Shown here piece after piece: positions 27,148 through 36,043 of a stretch of 64,000 nucleotides of DNA (position 1 is its first letter; every line of letters begins with the position of its first letter). The stretch is taken from contig JADFXM010000034.1 in NCBI GenBank assembly GCA_015233565.1, positions 1 through 64,000 on the forward strand, given 5' to 3'. The notes beneath the pieces were generated by a model, which was not told the origin of the DNA, did not search any database, and saw only the letters and a program-made list of their open reading frames with translations. The translations under genes were made by a program, and so were the position numbers. The stretch is from Candidatus Rifleibacteriota bacterium. GTDB taxonomy: Bacteria; Muiribacteriota; Ozemobacteria; Ozemobacterales; Ozemobacteraceae.

Positions 27148-27243
27148 ATGAAAATTAGTGGATTATTCGACAGTCTCGTTGGTGCCCAGAAAAAATGGAA
27201 AATTCTTGAATTCAATGATACACTAGAGGAATTGAAATGGTAG
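27148..27243 (+). CDS. Possible 31-residue peptide upstream of the ACT-like gene
   Basis: An ATG at 27148 opens a 31-codon frame (MKISGLFDSLVGAQKKWKIL and 11 more residues) that ends at TAG 27241-27243, immediately before the ribosome binding site of the next gene. It has no recognised family and no strong ribosome binding site. The tight spacing suggests either a coupled small protein or a chance ORF. Confidence 0.25.
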   Translation: MKISGLFDSLVGAQKKWKILEFNDTLEELKW

Positions 27244-27256
27244 GAGGAGGAAAAAA

Positions 27257-27526
27257 GTGAAAAAAACAGTGATGTTAATTCTGATCGGGAACAGAAAAGA
27301 GGCACCAGTGAATGTTCAAAAAGTGCTGACTGGCTGGAGTTCCATAATAAAAACCAGATTAGATATTCACGACGCCCCGTTAGAAAATTGTTCCGACAAT
27401 GGGTTGCTGATTCTTGAATTAGTCGGAGATCCAGAAAAACATGACGAATTAATGAGAAAAATTTCACTTATTCAGGGAGTCAATGCAAAAGTGATGAATT
27501 TATCACTCCAGGATGAAGAAATTTAG
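27257..27526 (+). CDS. Small ACT-like protein of the TM1266 / hydrogenase-system-regulator type
   Basis: An 89-aa protein starting at a GTG 6-7 nt after GGAGGAGG. The beta-alpha-beta-beta-alpha-beta layout (VMLILIGNRKEAPVNVQKVL, then IIKTRLDIHD and LLILELVG, ending ISLIQGVNAKVMNLSL) fits the small ACT-like proteins annotated as iron-only hydrogenase system regulators (TM1266 type). No hydrogenase or HydEFG gene is in the window, so the link to hydrogenase is only a family association. The next gene starts 17 nt further on. Confidence 0.6.
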   Translation: MKKTVMLILIGNRKEAPVNVQKVLTGWSSIIKTRLDIHDAPLENCSDNGLLILELVGDPEKHDELMRKISLIQGVNAKVMNLSLQDEEI

Positions 27527-27543
27527 ATTTGATTGGAAAAAAT

Positions 27544-28311
27544 ATGAAAAGTTTTTATTTTTTCGTTTTATTGGGAGTCTTTTTTTCTACACCAGTATTA
27601 AACGCTCAAACCAATATTTATTCATTTTTAAATCCTCCGTCCTCAACTGCCAAAATTGCATACGAAGCTAGTCCTTCAGCTGATTTAACAGCATCATCGA
27701 CTGTCGAAACCTCGGAAAAAATAGCTTCCCGCACTCCAACTAATGATCTATCTTCCGGAGTTAGCACGATTTCCCCAAAAGAAATTAACTCCACTGACAC
27801 AGCTTTGTTGATTAAAGCACTCCTTAAAGCTTTGGAAAATCCCAAAGATATTGCATCCCGTTCTCAAGTAGCCAGTATTTCCAGCGATGTTGAATCACTT
27901 ACGTCTCCCGACGACAATTCCAGTTTAGCATCCGCTCCGCTGATAACAGAACCTCCCGAAACTCAGACCCCTGAGGAAATAATCTCAATCCTTGAAAAGG
28001 TAACCGTTAACGCTCTGAATGGTTATAATTCCAAAAATTATAAACTCTTTTATTCGGATTTTTCGGATAGCATGAAGGCAAATTCAAACGAGTATTTTTT
28101 TAAAACTACTTTTGTAGAAAATTATTTTCCTATTTTCGGAAAGTTGGTCTCCAAAACTGTCAATAAAGATAGAAGTGTTCTTGTTGGTGACTTTCCCATG
28201 TTGGTTTATTCGTGTGCATTCGAAAAGGTTAAGGGAAGCGTCATGTTCAATTTTTCACTTGATGAGAATCATAAATTCAAAATTATGAATATTTCTTTTT
28301 CTCAGGAGTGA
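27544..28311 (+). CDS. Hypothetical secreted protein with an NTF2/DUF3887-like C-terminus
   Basis: I choose the ATG at 27544, giving a Sec signal peptide (MKSFYFFVLLGVFFSTPVLN with cleavage near NAQ); the in-frame TTG at 27529 would spoil it. The 255-aa protein has a Ser/Thr/Pro-rich middle (about 25-145). It ends with a compact domain (about 145-255) whose helix-helix-strand pattern (VNALNGYNSKNYKLFYSDFS) resembles NTF2-like/DUF3887 domains. No catalytic residues are visible. It may be cotranscribed with the ACT-like gene. Confidence 0.6.
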   Translation: MKSFYFFVLLGVFFSTPVLNAQTNIYSFLNPPSSTAKIAYEASPSADLTASSTVETSEKIASRTPTNDLSSGVSTISPKEINSTDTALLIKALLKALENPKDIASRSQVASISSDVESLTSPDDNSSLASAPLITEPPETQTPEEIISILEKVTVNALNGYNSKNYKLFYSDFSDSMKANSNEYFFKTTFVENYFPIFGKLVSKTVNKDRSVLVGDFPMLVYSCAFEKVKGSVMFNFSLDENHKFKIMNISFSQE

Positions 28312-28531
28312 ATAGGGGTTATCTCAATTCCAAATTTGTTGAGGAATGTGATCAATTGGGTTCCAAGAAGGACACAAAACCAGTGACTTAAAATAAAAAA
28401 AAAGTCTCAATCCAAAACATATCTTTTCCAATTGGGGAAAAAATTCGTTTCGTGTCATTATTACTTAATTTTAACACAATCAGAAAAAGTATTGGTTGAA
28501 GTAGAAATAGTTTAAGAAATAGGGGTTTCAT

Positions 28532-30127
28532 ATGCAACTGAAAAACAAGTTTTGGTTTTTGATGTCTTTCCTAGTGGTTTTAAACTTCCTTGGATGTGGC
28601 GGGGGAGGCGGGGGAGGAAGTGATGCGAGTAATGGACCAACAGGCCCCTCAATTGGAGATGTTCTTAATGATCCTAATACTCTTCTCCATAATACCACGC
28701 TTGCAGATTCCGGGAAAGTTGATGTAGTTGGAACTTCTCAAGGGAAAATTAATGCAATTACATTTAACAACATTTCTGTGGGAAACAGATTTGGGATGGT
28801 ATTTTCTGCTCTCACATCAGACAAAGGAAAATATAGAATTATTGGAAACGGTGGAGGCGGAACTGAGCTAGCTTCCATTTTACAAAGTCCAGTGGTTTCT
28901 GACGGACAGGGAAGGTTTTCTTCTCAAGCTGAAGCTGACCAGGAAATGTACCAAAAACGTTGTGAATCCCTTAGACAAAAAAGAGGATCTCTAAAACCAT
29001 CTGTTAAAGCTGATCCCACATATAATAACAGTGGGGAAAAAATCGGAGATAGTGTAAAATTTTGGGCTTACAGCAAAAGTGTTGCTGGAAACGGCCAGGA
29101 ATATACTCAAAGAACTGGAATCTTAAGAAGGATAGGGAATTATTGCAAATTGTTCGTAGATCCTGATGTATATAATGGACTTAGCGCAGTAAATGGAACT
29201 TATGCCATAACCGAAGCTCAGTTGGATGACATTCAGTCAAAATTTGACCAATATGTCTATCCTTTGGTATCCCAAGGATATGGCCCTCCAGATGATGTTG
29301 ACAATGATGGAAAAGTGACAATTTTGTTTTCCCCGATGTATTCCAAACTTGGTTTTGCGGGGTTATTTGACACCGTGCATATAGAAGGCGGGCAATATAG
29401 CAACCATCGTGATATGATCGTTGTTTTCACACCTTATTCTCAATTTAGTGGTTCCGAATGGGAAAGCGTGGCACTTCAGACCACAGCTCATGAGTTTCAA
29501 CATCTTGCAAATTTTTCCTATCGATTTCTTAGAGGCTATGATGCAGAAGAAGTTTGGTTGGATGAAGGACTTGCTGTTGGGGCCGAAGCTCGGTATCGTA
29601 TCTTGACCGGTGATAAAGCCAGTAATGACAATCGATTCGGTGAGTTTGTAAATGCAACCAGAAATACTTCTTTATTAGGCTTTTCATGGCAGCTTGCCTG
29701 CTATGGAGATGGAGGGATGTTTACCCATTACCTTTTTGAAAGAGGTGGAGCGGACCTAATCAAACAGTTAGTACAAAGCAATCTGATCGGTGTAAATAAC
29801 ATTAACCACGTTTATTCTTCATTTGGCGGGTTTTACTCCATCTACCGGGATTGGTCCATGGCGGTTTTTACAGAGTGCCATAAACCCTACGTGAATAGAT
29901 CCAATATAGATCCAATTTACAAGTACTCCGCCGACCTGGGACTTGACCTTACCGCTAGAACCAATAAAATTGGTTTGCAGGACAGGTTTCAAACTACTCT
30001 TTCAGAAACCGCAATGGCGTTTTTGATTGTTCAAGTTCCTATGAATCTGATTGGTTCGCAAATGACCATGTATTACGAATCTCCTGATACCGCTAGTATG
30101 AGTTGTTCAATAATCAAACTGAATTAA
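28532..30127 (+). CDS. Lipoprotein zinc metallopeptidase (M30-like, HExxH)
   Basis: 531 aa beginning with a lipoprotein signal peptide and lipobox (LNFLGCG) followed by a seven-glycine run, so the mature protein is tethered to a membrane. The catalytic segment is TAHEFQHLANFSYRF, an HExxH zincin motif, with a downstream glutamate in EEVWLDEGLAVGAEARY as likely third zinc ligand. That spacing fits the gluzincin/M30 (hyicolysin) class. The N-terminal about 200 residues look like a beta-rich prodomain. A rho-independent terminator follows 27 nt after the stop, so it is probably monocistronic. Substrates are unknown. Confidence 0.85.
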   Translation: MQLKNKFWFLMSFLVVLNFLGCGGGGGGGSDASNGPTGPSIGDVLNDPNTLLHNTTLADSGKVDVVGTSQGKINAITFNNISVGNRFGMVFSALTSDKGKYRIIGNGGGGTELASILQSPVVSDGQGRFSSQAEADQEMYQKRCESLRQKRGSLKPSVKADPTYNNSGEKIGDSVKFWAYSKSVAGNGQEYTQRTGILRRIGNYCKLFVDPDVYNGLSAVNGTYAITEAQLDDIQSKFDQYVYPLVSQGYGPPDDVDNDGKVTILFSPMYSKLGFAGLFDTVHIEGGQYSNHRDMIVVFTPYSQFSGSEWESVALQTTAHEFQHLANFSYRFLRGYDAEEVWLDEGLAVGAEARYRILTGDKASNDNRFGEFVNATRNTSLLGFSWQLACYGDGGMFTHYLFERGGADLIKQLVQSNLIGVNNINHVYSSFGGFYSIYRDWSMAVFTECHKPYVNRSNIDPIYKYSADLGLDLTARTNKIGLQDRFQTTLSETAMAFLIVQVPMNLIGSQMTMYYESPDTASMSCSIIKLN

Positions 30128-30153
30128 ATTTTTGTTGAAATGACTCCTTAAAC

Positions 30154-30179
30154 AAAAGGGGCCCGAATGGGCCCCTTTT
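30154..30179 (+). terminator. Rho-independent terminator
   Basis: AAAAGGGGCCC-GAAT-GGGCCCCTTTT, an 11-bp perfect stem with a T-tail, placed 27 nt after the metallopeptidase stop. Being symmetrical with an A-run, it may also stop minus-strand transcripts. Confidence 0.93.
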
Positions 30180-30530
30180 CTCTATTGGATATTAATTTGA
30201 TGATCTTTTTAAGTACTTTCCAAAATAAAAATTAAGTAAGATTTTAGCGATTTTAAATAAATCCCTCAAGAAATCAGCACAACGTGCTTCTGTTTAATTT
30301 AGGTAAAAAGGAAAAATGATGATCCATTGCCACTTTCTTTCTTCATTCAAATCACAAAACTCTTACAAATTTCAGATATCCTGATGCGTATTTGAATTGA
30401 CCAGAAATTCAGAGTTTTCAACCGGAAATCCATCTGGCACTTTTCAAGTAAAAAAAGTGTTTATTTGTGCTGAAAATTCTTCAAAATTGTGCCAAATTAG
30501 TTCCTTCTAAATCAGGAAGTCTGAATTTAA
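30180..30530. other. Convergent intergenic region without recognised feature
   Basis: 351 bases between the terminator and the minus-strand GerW-like gene. I see no ORF, repeat copy or second terminator. Confidence 0.4.
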
Positions 30531-31022
30531 TTATTTTAGCGGAGGATTCACTTTACTCTGAAATCGCTTTTCAATAAAATCTTTGATTAATGGGGAAACT
30601 TTTTCAAGAACATCGATCAACAGGCTCGATTGAAGATTTTGGATTTTAATTTCGCCCTCTTTATTGATGACGATTACGGAAACAGGGCGAATGAAACCCA
30701 AACCTCCGCAAATAGACCTTTCACCCTCTTCCTGTTTGTTGTTTTCCATGTCTTTTTTCTCTGTTCTTTTGGATTCTTCGGATTTCTGGCCGACTCCCAT
30801 TCCAAAAGCAAATCCTCTGGAAACAACTGGAATGATTGTGATTCCATTAAATGACATCGGTTCACCAAATGATGTGTTCGGTTTAAGACTTTCAGCAAGA
30901 ACTTTTTGTAACTCGTCGCTGGCGACTACCGACGGACTGGGTGAAGAAGAACTTGCAGTCTGGGAAAATCCAGATGTTGCAAACAAACAAAGAACCAGGG
31001 CCAATACGCAATACTTCCTCAT
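30531..31022 (-). CDS. GerW/YtfJ-family protein with an added signal peptide
   Basis: The 163-aa product has the core of the sporulation protein YtfJ/GerW family: LKPNTSFGEPMSFNGITIIP, VSRGFAFGMGVG and the glycine-rich GGLGFIRPVSVIVI strand with INKEGEIKIQNL. Family members normally lack a signal peptide, but here residues 1-20 (MRKYCVLALVLCLFATSGFS) look like one, so the protein probably acts outside the cytoplasm. It is the last gene of a minus-strand operon. The window has no other sporulation gene, so the name gives the fold rather than a spore role. Confidence 0.8.
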   Translation of the reverse strand: MRKYCVLALVLCLFATSGFSQTASSSSPSPSVVASDELQKVLAESLKPNTSFGEPMSFNGITIIPVVSRGFAFGMGVGQKSEESKRTEKKDMENNKQEEGERSICGGLGFIRPVSVIVINKEGEIKIQNLQSSLLIDVLEKVSPLIKDFIEKRFQSKVNPPLK

Positions 31023-31073
31023 GGTTACCTCCTGAAATATTTGATTTACCCCACAGAAATGGGGTGGTGACCG

Positions 31074-31601
31074 TTATTTATTCGAAGGGGTTTGAGTTAA
31101 AGTGTGCAAGATGCTCTCAAATTGAATTTTCGGAATTCCAAAAAATTCAAAAATTTCATCTGAATTAAACCTGAAAAGGTTCATTTGCCACTTACCATCC
31201 GCTTTTGGGCGATAAAAAGTAAATTCCCATGCAACCGGCATTTTGTCATGGTAGGAAAGAAAGTAAACTAGCAAATAGCGTTGACAATTTCCTAGCCCTT
31301 TATATCCAATAAATTCATGAGATGAAGGGTAACCTAATTTGTCAGTCAGGATCTGAACATCCTGTTTTATGCTTTCTTGTGTATCATTTCCAACCGGAAG
31401 AATATCAAACAAAATTTTCAGTGAATCAGTAGCGTTACTTTTTTCAAGTGGTCCAAAAAAAGAGTCGACCAGAGCAACTACTTCTCCGATTGCAGGAGTC
31501 TTTTCCGTAAGGAGTTTTTCCTCAGCATTGGATGAAAAAGGAAAGAAAAAAAGCGCCGAAAAAACCAGGTAACAGGTCAGGTAAAAAGCTTTAGTTTTCA
31601 T
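31074..31601 (-). CDS. Hypothetical secreted protein
   Basis: The 175-aa protein has a Sec signal peptide (MKTKAFYLTCYLVFSALFFF, cleavage near SNA) and a mature domain of about 145 residues with helix and strand pattern WEFTFYRPKADGKWQMNLFRF, similar to DUF4019/DUF3887-like NTF2-fold domains. No catalytic residues are seen. It overlaps the upstream amidohydrolase gene by 11 nt, so the two are translationally coupled, and is followed by the GerW-like gene after 51 nt. Confidence 0.6.
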   Translation of the reverse strand: MKTKAFYLTCYLVFSALFFFPFSSNAEEKLLTEKTPAIGEVVALVDSFFGPLEKSNATDSLKILFDILPVGNDTQESIKQDVQILTDKLGYPSSHEFIGYKGLGNCQRYLLVYFLSYHDKMPVAWEFTFYRPKADGKWQMNLFRFNSDEIFEFFGIPKIQFESILHTLTQTPSNK

Positions 31602-33099
31602 GAATTAGATTCCCTTCCACATATAGTTTTTTAATTTTTAACTTTCTTAGGTTTTCTGGCTTTTCAAAAAAAGGATCATTTGAAAAAAGGCAAAAATCAG
31701 GGGTATATCCGGCTTTTAAGCGACCGCGTGTCTTTTCACCACCATAAAACAAATGGGGGGAGAATAAATAAGCTGCGAATGCTTCATTAAGAGATATTCT
31801 TTCTTCACCATTAGGATGGTTAACAAAGCCGTCTATTCCAAGAAATGGGTTGAAGGAAGTTACGGGAGAATCTGAACCGGCAGCAATTTGAAGTCCAGCT
31901 TTCAGCATCGTTTTAAAAGGGTTTGTTTTCCAGATTCGATCTGGCCCCAAACGTTTTTCATACATCCGGGTTTTTCCGCCCCATAAGGCCTCAAAGGCGG
32001 GTTGGACTGAAATAAAGATTCCGCACTTGAGGGCAGTTTCAATAGCAGACTTGTCTGGAACTTCAAAATGTTCAATTCTATGTGAAAGCGTTGGTTTACC
32101 AAATTGCTCAAAAGCTTTCAGGTGAACTTTCATCAGATGTGAAATTGCACGGTCACCAATACAATGAAGCGCCAATTGAAGATTGTTTTGATGGGCCATT
32201 TCAAGTAGTTTCCAAATTTTTTCTTCGGAAAGGTAAATGGTCCCGGAGTTTTCTTGATCGTCGTGATAAGGAGAATTCATTGCAGCCGATCTGGATCCGA
32301 ATGATCCATCAACCATCAGGCACCCACCAATTCTATTCCATTTTCGCTTCAACACAAGGTCAGGTGTTTCTGATTGATGGTAAACTACACCATGAAAATC
32401 ATTTCCTTCAAGAAAATCTGCAACCTGCTCTACAACTCGGAAATCAATTCCCTTGCCTCCCGATAGGGCATGAACGAATGAAATTCCGAATTCATGACAT
32501 TTTCGTTTTGCCAGTTCAAGGGCTATTTTTATTGTCTCTGGGGAAAGATTGGAAATAATTTTACCCATAAGTTGAAGGTAAGACTCTTTCCAAATTCTAT
32601 TCAAATTAACCTGAAGATTTTTTTCTGATGAATAAGCCCACTCAAGGGCTGATGAATTGGGAAGCGCCGAATGCAAATCAACCCTTGAAATCCAGAGTTT
32701 TTTGTGGGGAGCCACTTTATCAAGCTCTTTGAGAGTGGGAAAACGGTTTTCCTTTAAAACAGTCTCGTCGAGATTCCAACCCAGAATCCAAGTTTCCGGA
32801 GATTTTTTATTTGCATCAGAAATTTTTTCGAGAATCTGATCAATATTCTGGCAATCTTTTAAATCGACTCCAAGTTGATCAATTCCAGATTCTAGAAAAT
32901 GAATGTGAGTATCACAAAAAGCTGGAAAAACATAGTTCCCATTTAAATCGAACCTGGAAACATCTTTTAATTCCTCATTATTCTGGAGGTCAAAACCGAT
33001 TTCGATTATCCGGTCAGATTCAATCAAAAACGAATCGAACGAATCAACCGAATAATCTGGGTAATCCCGACCGTGGAAATTGAAAAAAAGCTTTTTCAT
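31591..33099 (-). CDS. Amidohydrolase of the YtcJ-like family
   Basis: 502 aa with the metal-dependent hydrolase barrel signatures: first metal pair in CDTHIHFLESG (about residues 61-71), VDGSFGSRSAAM, LALHCIGDRAI, HRIEHFEVP and the C-terminal GSDSPVTSFNPF. The N- and C-terminal strands fold into the small beta-sandwich typical of amidohydrolase-3 proteins. Members cleave amide or formyl bonds but most are uncharacterised, so substrate is open. The start overlaps the upstream membrane gene's stop by 4 nt (ATGA). It has no signal peptide and is cytoplasmic. Confidence 0.88.
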   Translation of the reverse strand: MKKLFFNFHGRDYPDYSVDSFDSFLIESDRIIEIGFDLQNNEELKDVSRFDLNGNYVFPAFCDTHIHFLESGIDQLGVDLKDCQNIDQILEKISDANKKSPETWILGWNLDETVLKENRFPTLKELDKVAPHKKLWISRVDLHSALPNSSALEWAYSSEKNLQVNLNRIWKESYLQLMGKIISNLSPETIKIALELAKRKCHEFGISFVHALSGGKGIDFRVVEQVADFLEGNDFHGVVYHQSETPDLVLKRKWNRIGGCLMVDGSFGSRSAAMNSPYHDDQENSGTIYLSEEKIWKLLEMAHQNNLQLALHCIGDRAISHLMKVHLKAFEQFGKPTLSHRIEHFEVPDKSAIETALKCGIFISVQPAFEALWGGKTRMYEKRLGPDRIWKTNPFKTMLKAGLQIAAGSDSPVTSFNPFLGIDGFVNHPNGEERISLNEAFAAYLFSPHLFYGGEKTRGRLKAGYTPDFCLFSNDPFFEKPENLRKLKIKKLYVEGNLIHEN

Positions 33100-33437
33100 T
33101 CCTCACCAAGTAAACTTCGGTACATGGTAATAAAAAAATTGCAAACCTTTGCCGCAATGTTAATTACTGGAAAAACAAGTTCCCAGATGAAGCTCAAAAG
33201 ACGGTTTATGCGTAGCAATCTCAAAACCCAATAAACTGTCGTACACATAAAAAAGATTGCCAGCAAAGCTAGAATACAAAAAGCTGGAATGCCTATGGTT
33301 TGAGCTTTTTGGCAAATTTTATCAATCGAACATAAATTTTCGTGGGATCCAAGGAGGCGGCATATAATATGAGTAGGAATGGTTTTGAAAATTTTTCGGT
33401 CCCGACAACCTTTAAAAATTTGATATAGTTTAACCAT
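33096..33437 (-). CDS. Hypothetical small membrane protein
   Basis: 113 aa with an N-terminal basic, Cys-containing region (four cysteines in about 10-45) and two hydrophobic helices (about 48-70 and 80-100). No family recognised. It is the first gene of the amidohydrolase operon and overlaps it by 4 nt. The cysteines (CRDRK, ICRLL, LCSIDKICQK) could bind metal or form disulfides. Confidence that it is expressed rests mainly on the coupled overlap. Confidence 0.5.
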   Translation of the reverse strand: MVKLYQIFKGCRDRKIFKTIPTHIICRLLGSHENLCSIDKICQKAQTIGIPAFCILALLAIFFMCTTVYWVLRLLRINRLLSFIWELVFPVINIAAKVCNFFITMYRSLLGEE

Positions 33438-33756
33438 ATATAAACTATATCAAATCTCGAGAAAAATTAAAATAAATTTCGAACCATAAATAATAAAGGG
33501 GAAATTTAGTAGTGATATTAGATTTTGGGGAAAATTGCCAGGTAGAAAATCCGAAACGTCTGATAATATATATTATGTAAACCTTTTATTGTTTTGGAAT
33601 AATGAGAAAAAAATCACAAATATAACGAAGTGATAATAACATTATGTAAACCTAAAATAAAACCTTTATTAAAAATCCCTGAAAACCCTGATATTATGTA
33701 AATTAAATAATAAGTATAAAAATTTCTTTAATTTGTCGATAATATTTTTAAACAAT
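33438..33756. repeat. Divergent intergenic region with three ATTATGTAAA direct repeats
   Basis: ATTATGTAAACCT (33572-33584), ATTATGTAAACCT (33641-33653) and ATTATGTAAA (33693-33702) lie on the same strand, each preceded by TGATAATA or TGATATT. They sit between the membrane-protein gene (minus) and the Sel1 gene (plus). This could be a repeated operator or an AT-rich replication/segregation site. No promoter is clear. Confidence 0.4.
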
Positions 33757-34575
33757 ATGGAAAACAATATTTTGATGATTGAAAAGCTTCAGGAAAAAGC
33801 TCAGCAAGGAGATTCTCAAGCCCAGTTTGAACTTGGGATGATTTATTCTGCTGGTGAAGGTATCCAGCCGAATCCTACTGTTGCAATTGAGTGGTTAAAA
33901 AAAGCCGGAAAAAATGGTCATTCTAAAGCTCAGTTTAATCTTGGAGTAATGTATAATTTTGGAATTGGAGTTCAGTGTGATCCTCAACAAGCTGCTGAAT
34001 GGCTTTTGATGGCTGCTAATCAGGGATTCGAACTTGCCCAGTTGAATCTTGGAACCCTGTATGATCTTGGAAAAGGATTAAAAGCAGATATTATTGAAGC
34101 TTTAAAATGGTATAAATTAGCTGCAGAAAAAGGCAATGAAGTCGCCCAATTTAATATAGGAAATATCTACCTCGATGGTCGCGGTGTCCCAAGAAATCCC
34201 GATGAAGCCCTAAAATGGTATAGACTGGCAGCTGAAAAAAAACATCCTGAAGCAATATTTAATATTGGTTTTATCTATGACAAAGGTAATGGTGTTGCGA
34301 GAGATTATTTAAAAGCACGGGAAATGTACATTTCTGCATCCGAATATGGCTCTGTGGAAGCAACTTTGAATCTTGGGGTAATTTATTTCGAGGGAAAAGG
34401 TGTAAAACAAGATTTTAAGGAAGCCTATAAATGGTATCACATCGCTCTTTTGAGCGGCTTTGGTGAAATCGCTGCTAAAAATCGCATGCTTGCTTCTTCT
34501 CATTTGAAGATCGAAGAAATTGCACAAGCTCAAGCTCTTGCTCGGGAATGGTTAAAAATTCATAAGAAGAGATGA
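33757..34575 (+). CDS. Sel1-repeat protein
   Basis: I use the ATG at 33757; an in-frame TTG at 33733 gives eight more residues without support. The 272-aa protein has about six Sel1-type TPR repeats of 36 residues (AQFELGMIYSAGEGI..., AQFNLGVMYNFGIGV..., AQLNLGTLYDLGKGL..., and three further). Sel1 proteins are protein-protein scaffolds in signalling or envelope maintenance. There is no signal peptide in this start. No ribosome binding site is visible upstream. Confidence 0.88.
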   Translation: MENNILMIEKLQEKAQQGDSQAQFELGMIYSAGEGIQPNPTVAIEWLKKAGKNGHSKAQFNLGVMYNFGIGVQCDPQQAAEWLLMAANQGFELAQLNLGTLYDLGKGLKADIIEALKWYKLAAEKGNEVAQFNIGNIYLDGRGVPRNPDEALKWYRLAAEKKHPEAIFNIGFIYDKGNGVARDYLKAREMYISASEYGSVEATLNLGVIYFEGKGVKQDFKEAYKWYHIALLSGFGEIAAKNRMLASSHLKIEEIAQAQALAREWLKIHKKR

Positions 34576-34635
34576 AGTTTTTTCAGTATTGGGCTCTTTA
34601 AGAGATTGTCAAAAAAAACTTAACAAGGTTTTTCT

Positions 34636-34664
34636 TTTACCTCTCAAAATTATTTTGCTATAAT
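34636..34664 (+). promoter_or_regulatory. Sigma-70 type promoter, leaderless start of the oxidase gene
   Basis: TTTACC (34636-34641), 17 bp, then TGCTATAAT with an extended -10 (TATAAT 34659-34664). The ATG of the oxidase gene is at 34674, nine bases after the -10 box, leaving no room for a ribosome binding site. Confidence 0.7.
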
Positions 34665-34673
34665 TTCCCTTCT

Positions 34674-35774
34674 ATGGATAAGATTGATATTGCCATTGTC
34701 GGAGCTGGTGTCATTGGGCTAGCAGTTGCCTGGGAACTCAGCCGGAACAAAAGATTTTCCATTATTGTCATTGAAAAAAACCTTTCCTTTGGGAAGGAAA
34801 CCAGTAGCCATAATAGTGAAGTGATCCATGCGGGAATCTATTATCCTTTTGATTCGTTAAAAAGAAAATTGTGTTTGGAGGGGTCTTCCCTACTTTACAA
34901 ATTTTTAAGGGATAATAAAGTTCCCTTCAAGAAAATTGGAAAACTGATTGTCGCATCAGAAGAAAAGGAAATTCCCGATCTTTTAACTTTAAAAGCACGT
35001 GCCGAACAAAACGAAGTTCCCGAATTAAAAATTGTTGAAAAGAATGAACTAAAAAAAATCGAGCCACATGTTAATGCAAAACTTGGGCTCTTTTCAGGAA
35101 ACACCGGAATTTTAGACACACACACCCTAATGAAAAGACTCTTTTATTTATCAAAAGATGCCGGGGTAATTTTTTCCTTTAACACCAAAATTGACTTTAT
35201 CGAACCTTCAAAATGTGGATTTATAATAGGTTCTCAAAAGGATGATTACCGCTTTCTTGCGAAATCAATTATTAATTGCAGTGGTTTAGGCTCAGAAGAA
35301 ATAATAAAAAAAGTCAATCCTGAAAGCAATTTAAGGTTGAAATTGTGCAAAGGGAATTATTTTTCCTATTTGGGTAAGTCACCAATAAACCATTTAGTAT
35401 ATCCCTTGCCTGACAAAAAAATTGGATATCTCGGAGTTCATGCCACTCTTGACATGGGTAATCGACTTAAATTTGGACCAGATGCAGAATTTGTTGATAC
35501 AATTGATTTAAGCGTCGATGAAAAGAAGAAAAGTCTTTTTTTTGATTCAGCCTCGAGAATGATAAATAATTTAGATCGGAATTTTTTTCAGCCTGAAATG
35601 GCTGGAATAAGACCGAAGGTAGTTGGAAATGGTTTTCAGGATTTTGTGATCCAACACCAAAGACTTTCCTCTCCAGGGTTTATAAACCTTTTCGGAATAG
35701 AATCTCCTGGATTGACTTCATGTCTGGCGATAGCAAAACTAGTGAAAAAGATGGTCGATGAGGAAGTTATGTAA
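34674..35774 (+). CDS. FAD-dependent oxidoreductase, LhgO (L-2-hydroxyglutarate oxidase) type
   Basis: 366 aa beginning with the FAD-binding Rossmann motif IAIVGAGVIGLAVAWELS and the family stretch TSSHNSEVIHAGIYYP with KLCLEG. Both are hallmarks of the LhgO/L-2-hydroxyacid dehydrogenase family. The late strand AGIRPKVVGNGFQDFVI and FGIESPGLTSCLAI complete the FAD fold. It likely oxidises L-2-hydroxyglutarate or a related 2-hydroxy acid. It is monocistronic from a strong promoter with a near-leaderless start. The C-terminus at residue 366 is shorter than E. coli LhgO (422 aa). Confidence 0.85.
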   Translation: MDKIDIAIVGAGVIGLAVAWELSRNKRFSIIVIEKNLSFGKETSSHNSEVIHAGIYYPFDSLKRKLCLEGSSLLYKFLRDNKVPFKKIGKLIVASEEKEIPDLLTLKARAEQNEVPELKIVEKNELKKIEPHVNAKLGLFSGNTGILDTHTLMKRLFYLSKDAGVIFSFNTKIDFIEPSKCGFIIGSQKDDYRFLAKSIINCSGLGSEEIIKKVNPESNLRLKLCKGNYFSYLGKSPINHLVYPLPDKKIGYLGVHATLDMGNRLKFGPDAEFVDTIDLSVDEKKKSLFFDSASRMINNLDRNFFQPEMAGIRPKVVGNGFQDFVIQHQRLSSPGFINLFGIESPGLTSCLAIAKLVKKMVDEEVM

Positions 35775-35825
35775 ACCGGATATATTTTGAATATTTTTTC
35801 TGAAATCAAATTTAGTTTTATGTAA

Positions 35826-36040
35826 TACCAATCCCAAAAAATACGTGCACTTCCCCAAGGACTTTGATTTGACCAAAATGAAAAGGGATCGCTTTATTCT
35901 CCAAAAAAAAACGAAATTTTCGGGAAAATAAGGAGCCTTTACTGGATGGTTGAAACATTCATTTCTGTCAGATTAAATCTAATTTTACGCAGATCTGAAG
36001 CGAGAAACAACGCGTATGAACGAACTAATTGGATTTGGTA
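35826..36040. mobile_element. Small TIR element, family R1 (215 bp), with TAA target duplication
   Basis: The sequence runs from TACCAATCCC to GGATTTGGTA, inverted-repeat ends, with TAA directly outside both sides (35823-35825 and 36041-36043). Removing the element joins TTTTATGTAA to GTTGGTC, which matches the undisrupted sequence at 59110-59120. So it inserted into a copy of core repeat C. It has no coding capacity. The related copy at 58879-59302 shares left arm and right arm. Confidence 0.72.
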
Positions 36041-36043
36041 TAA

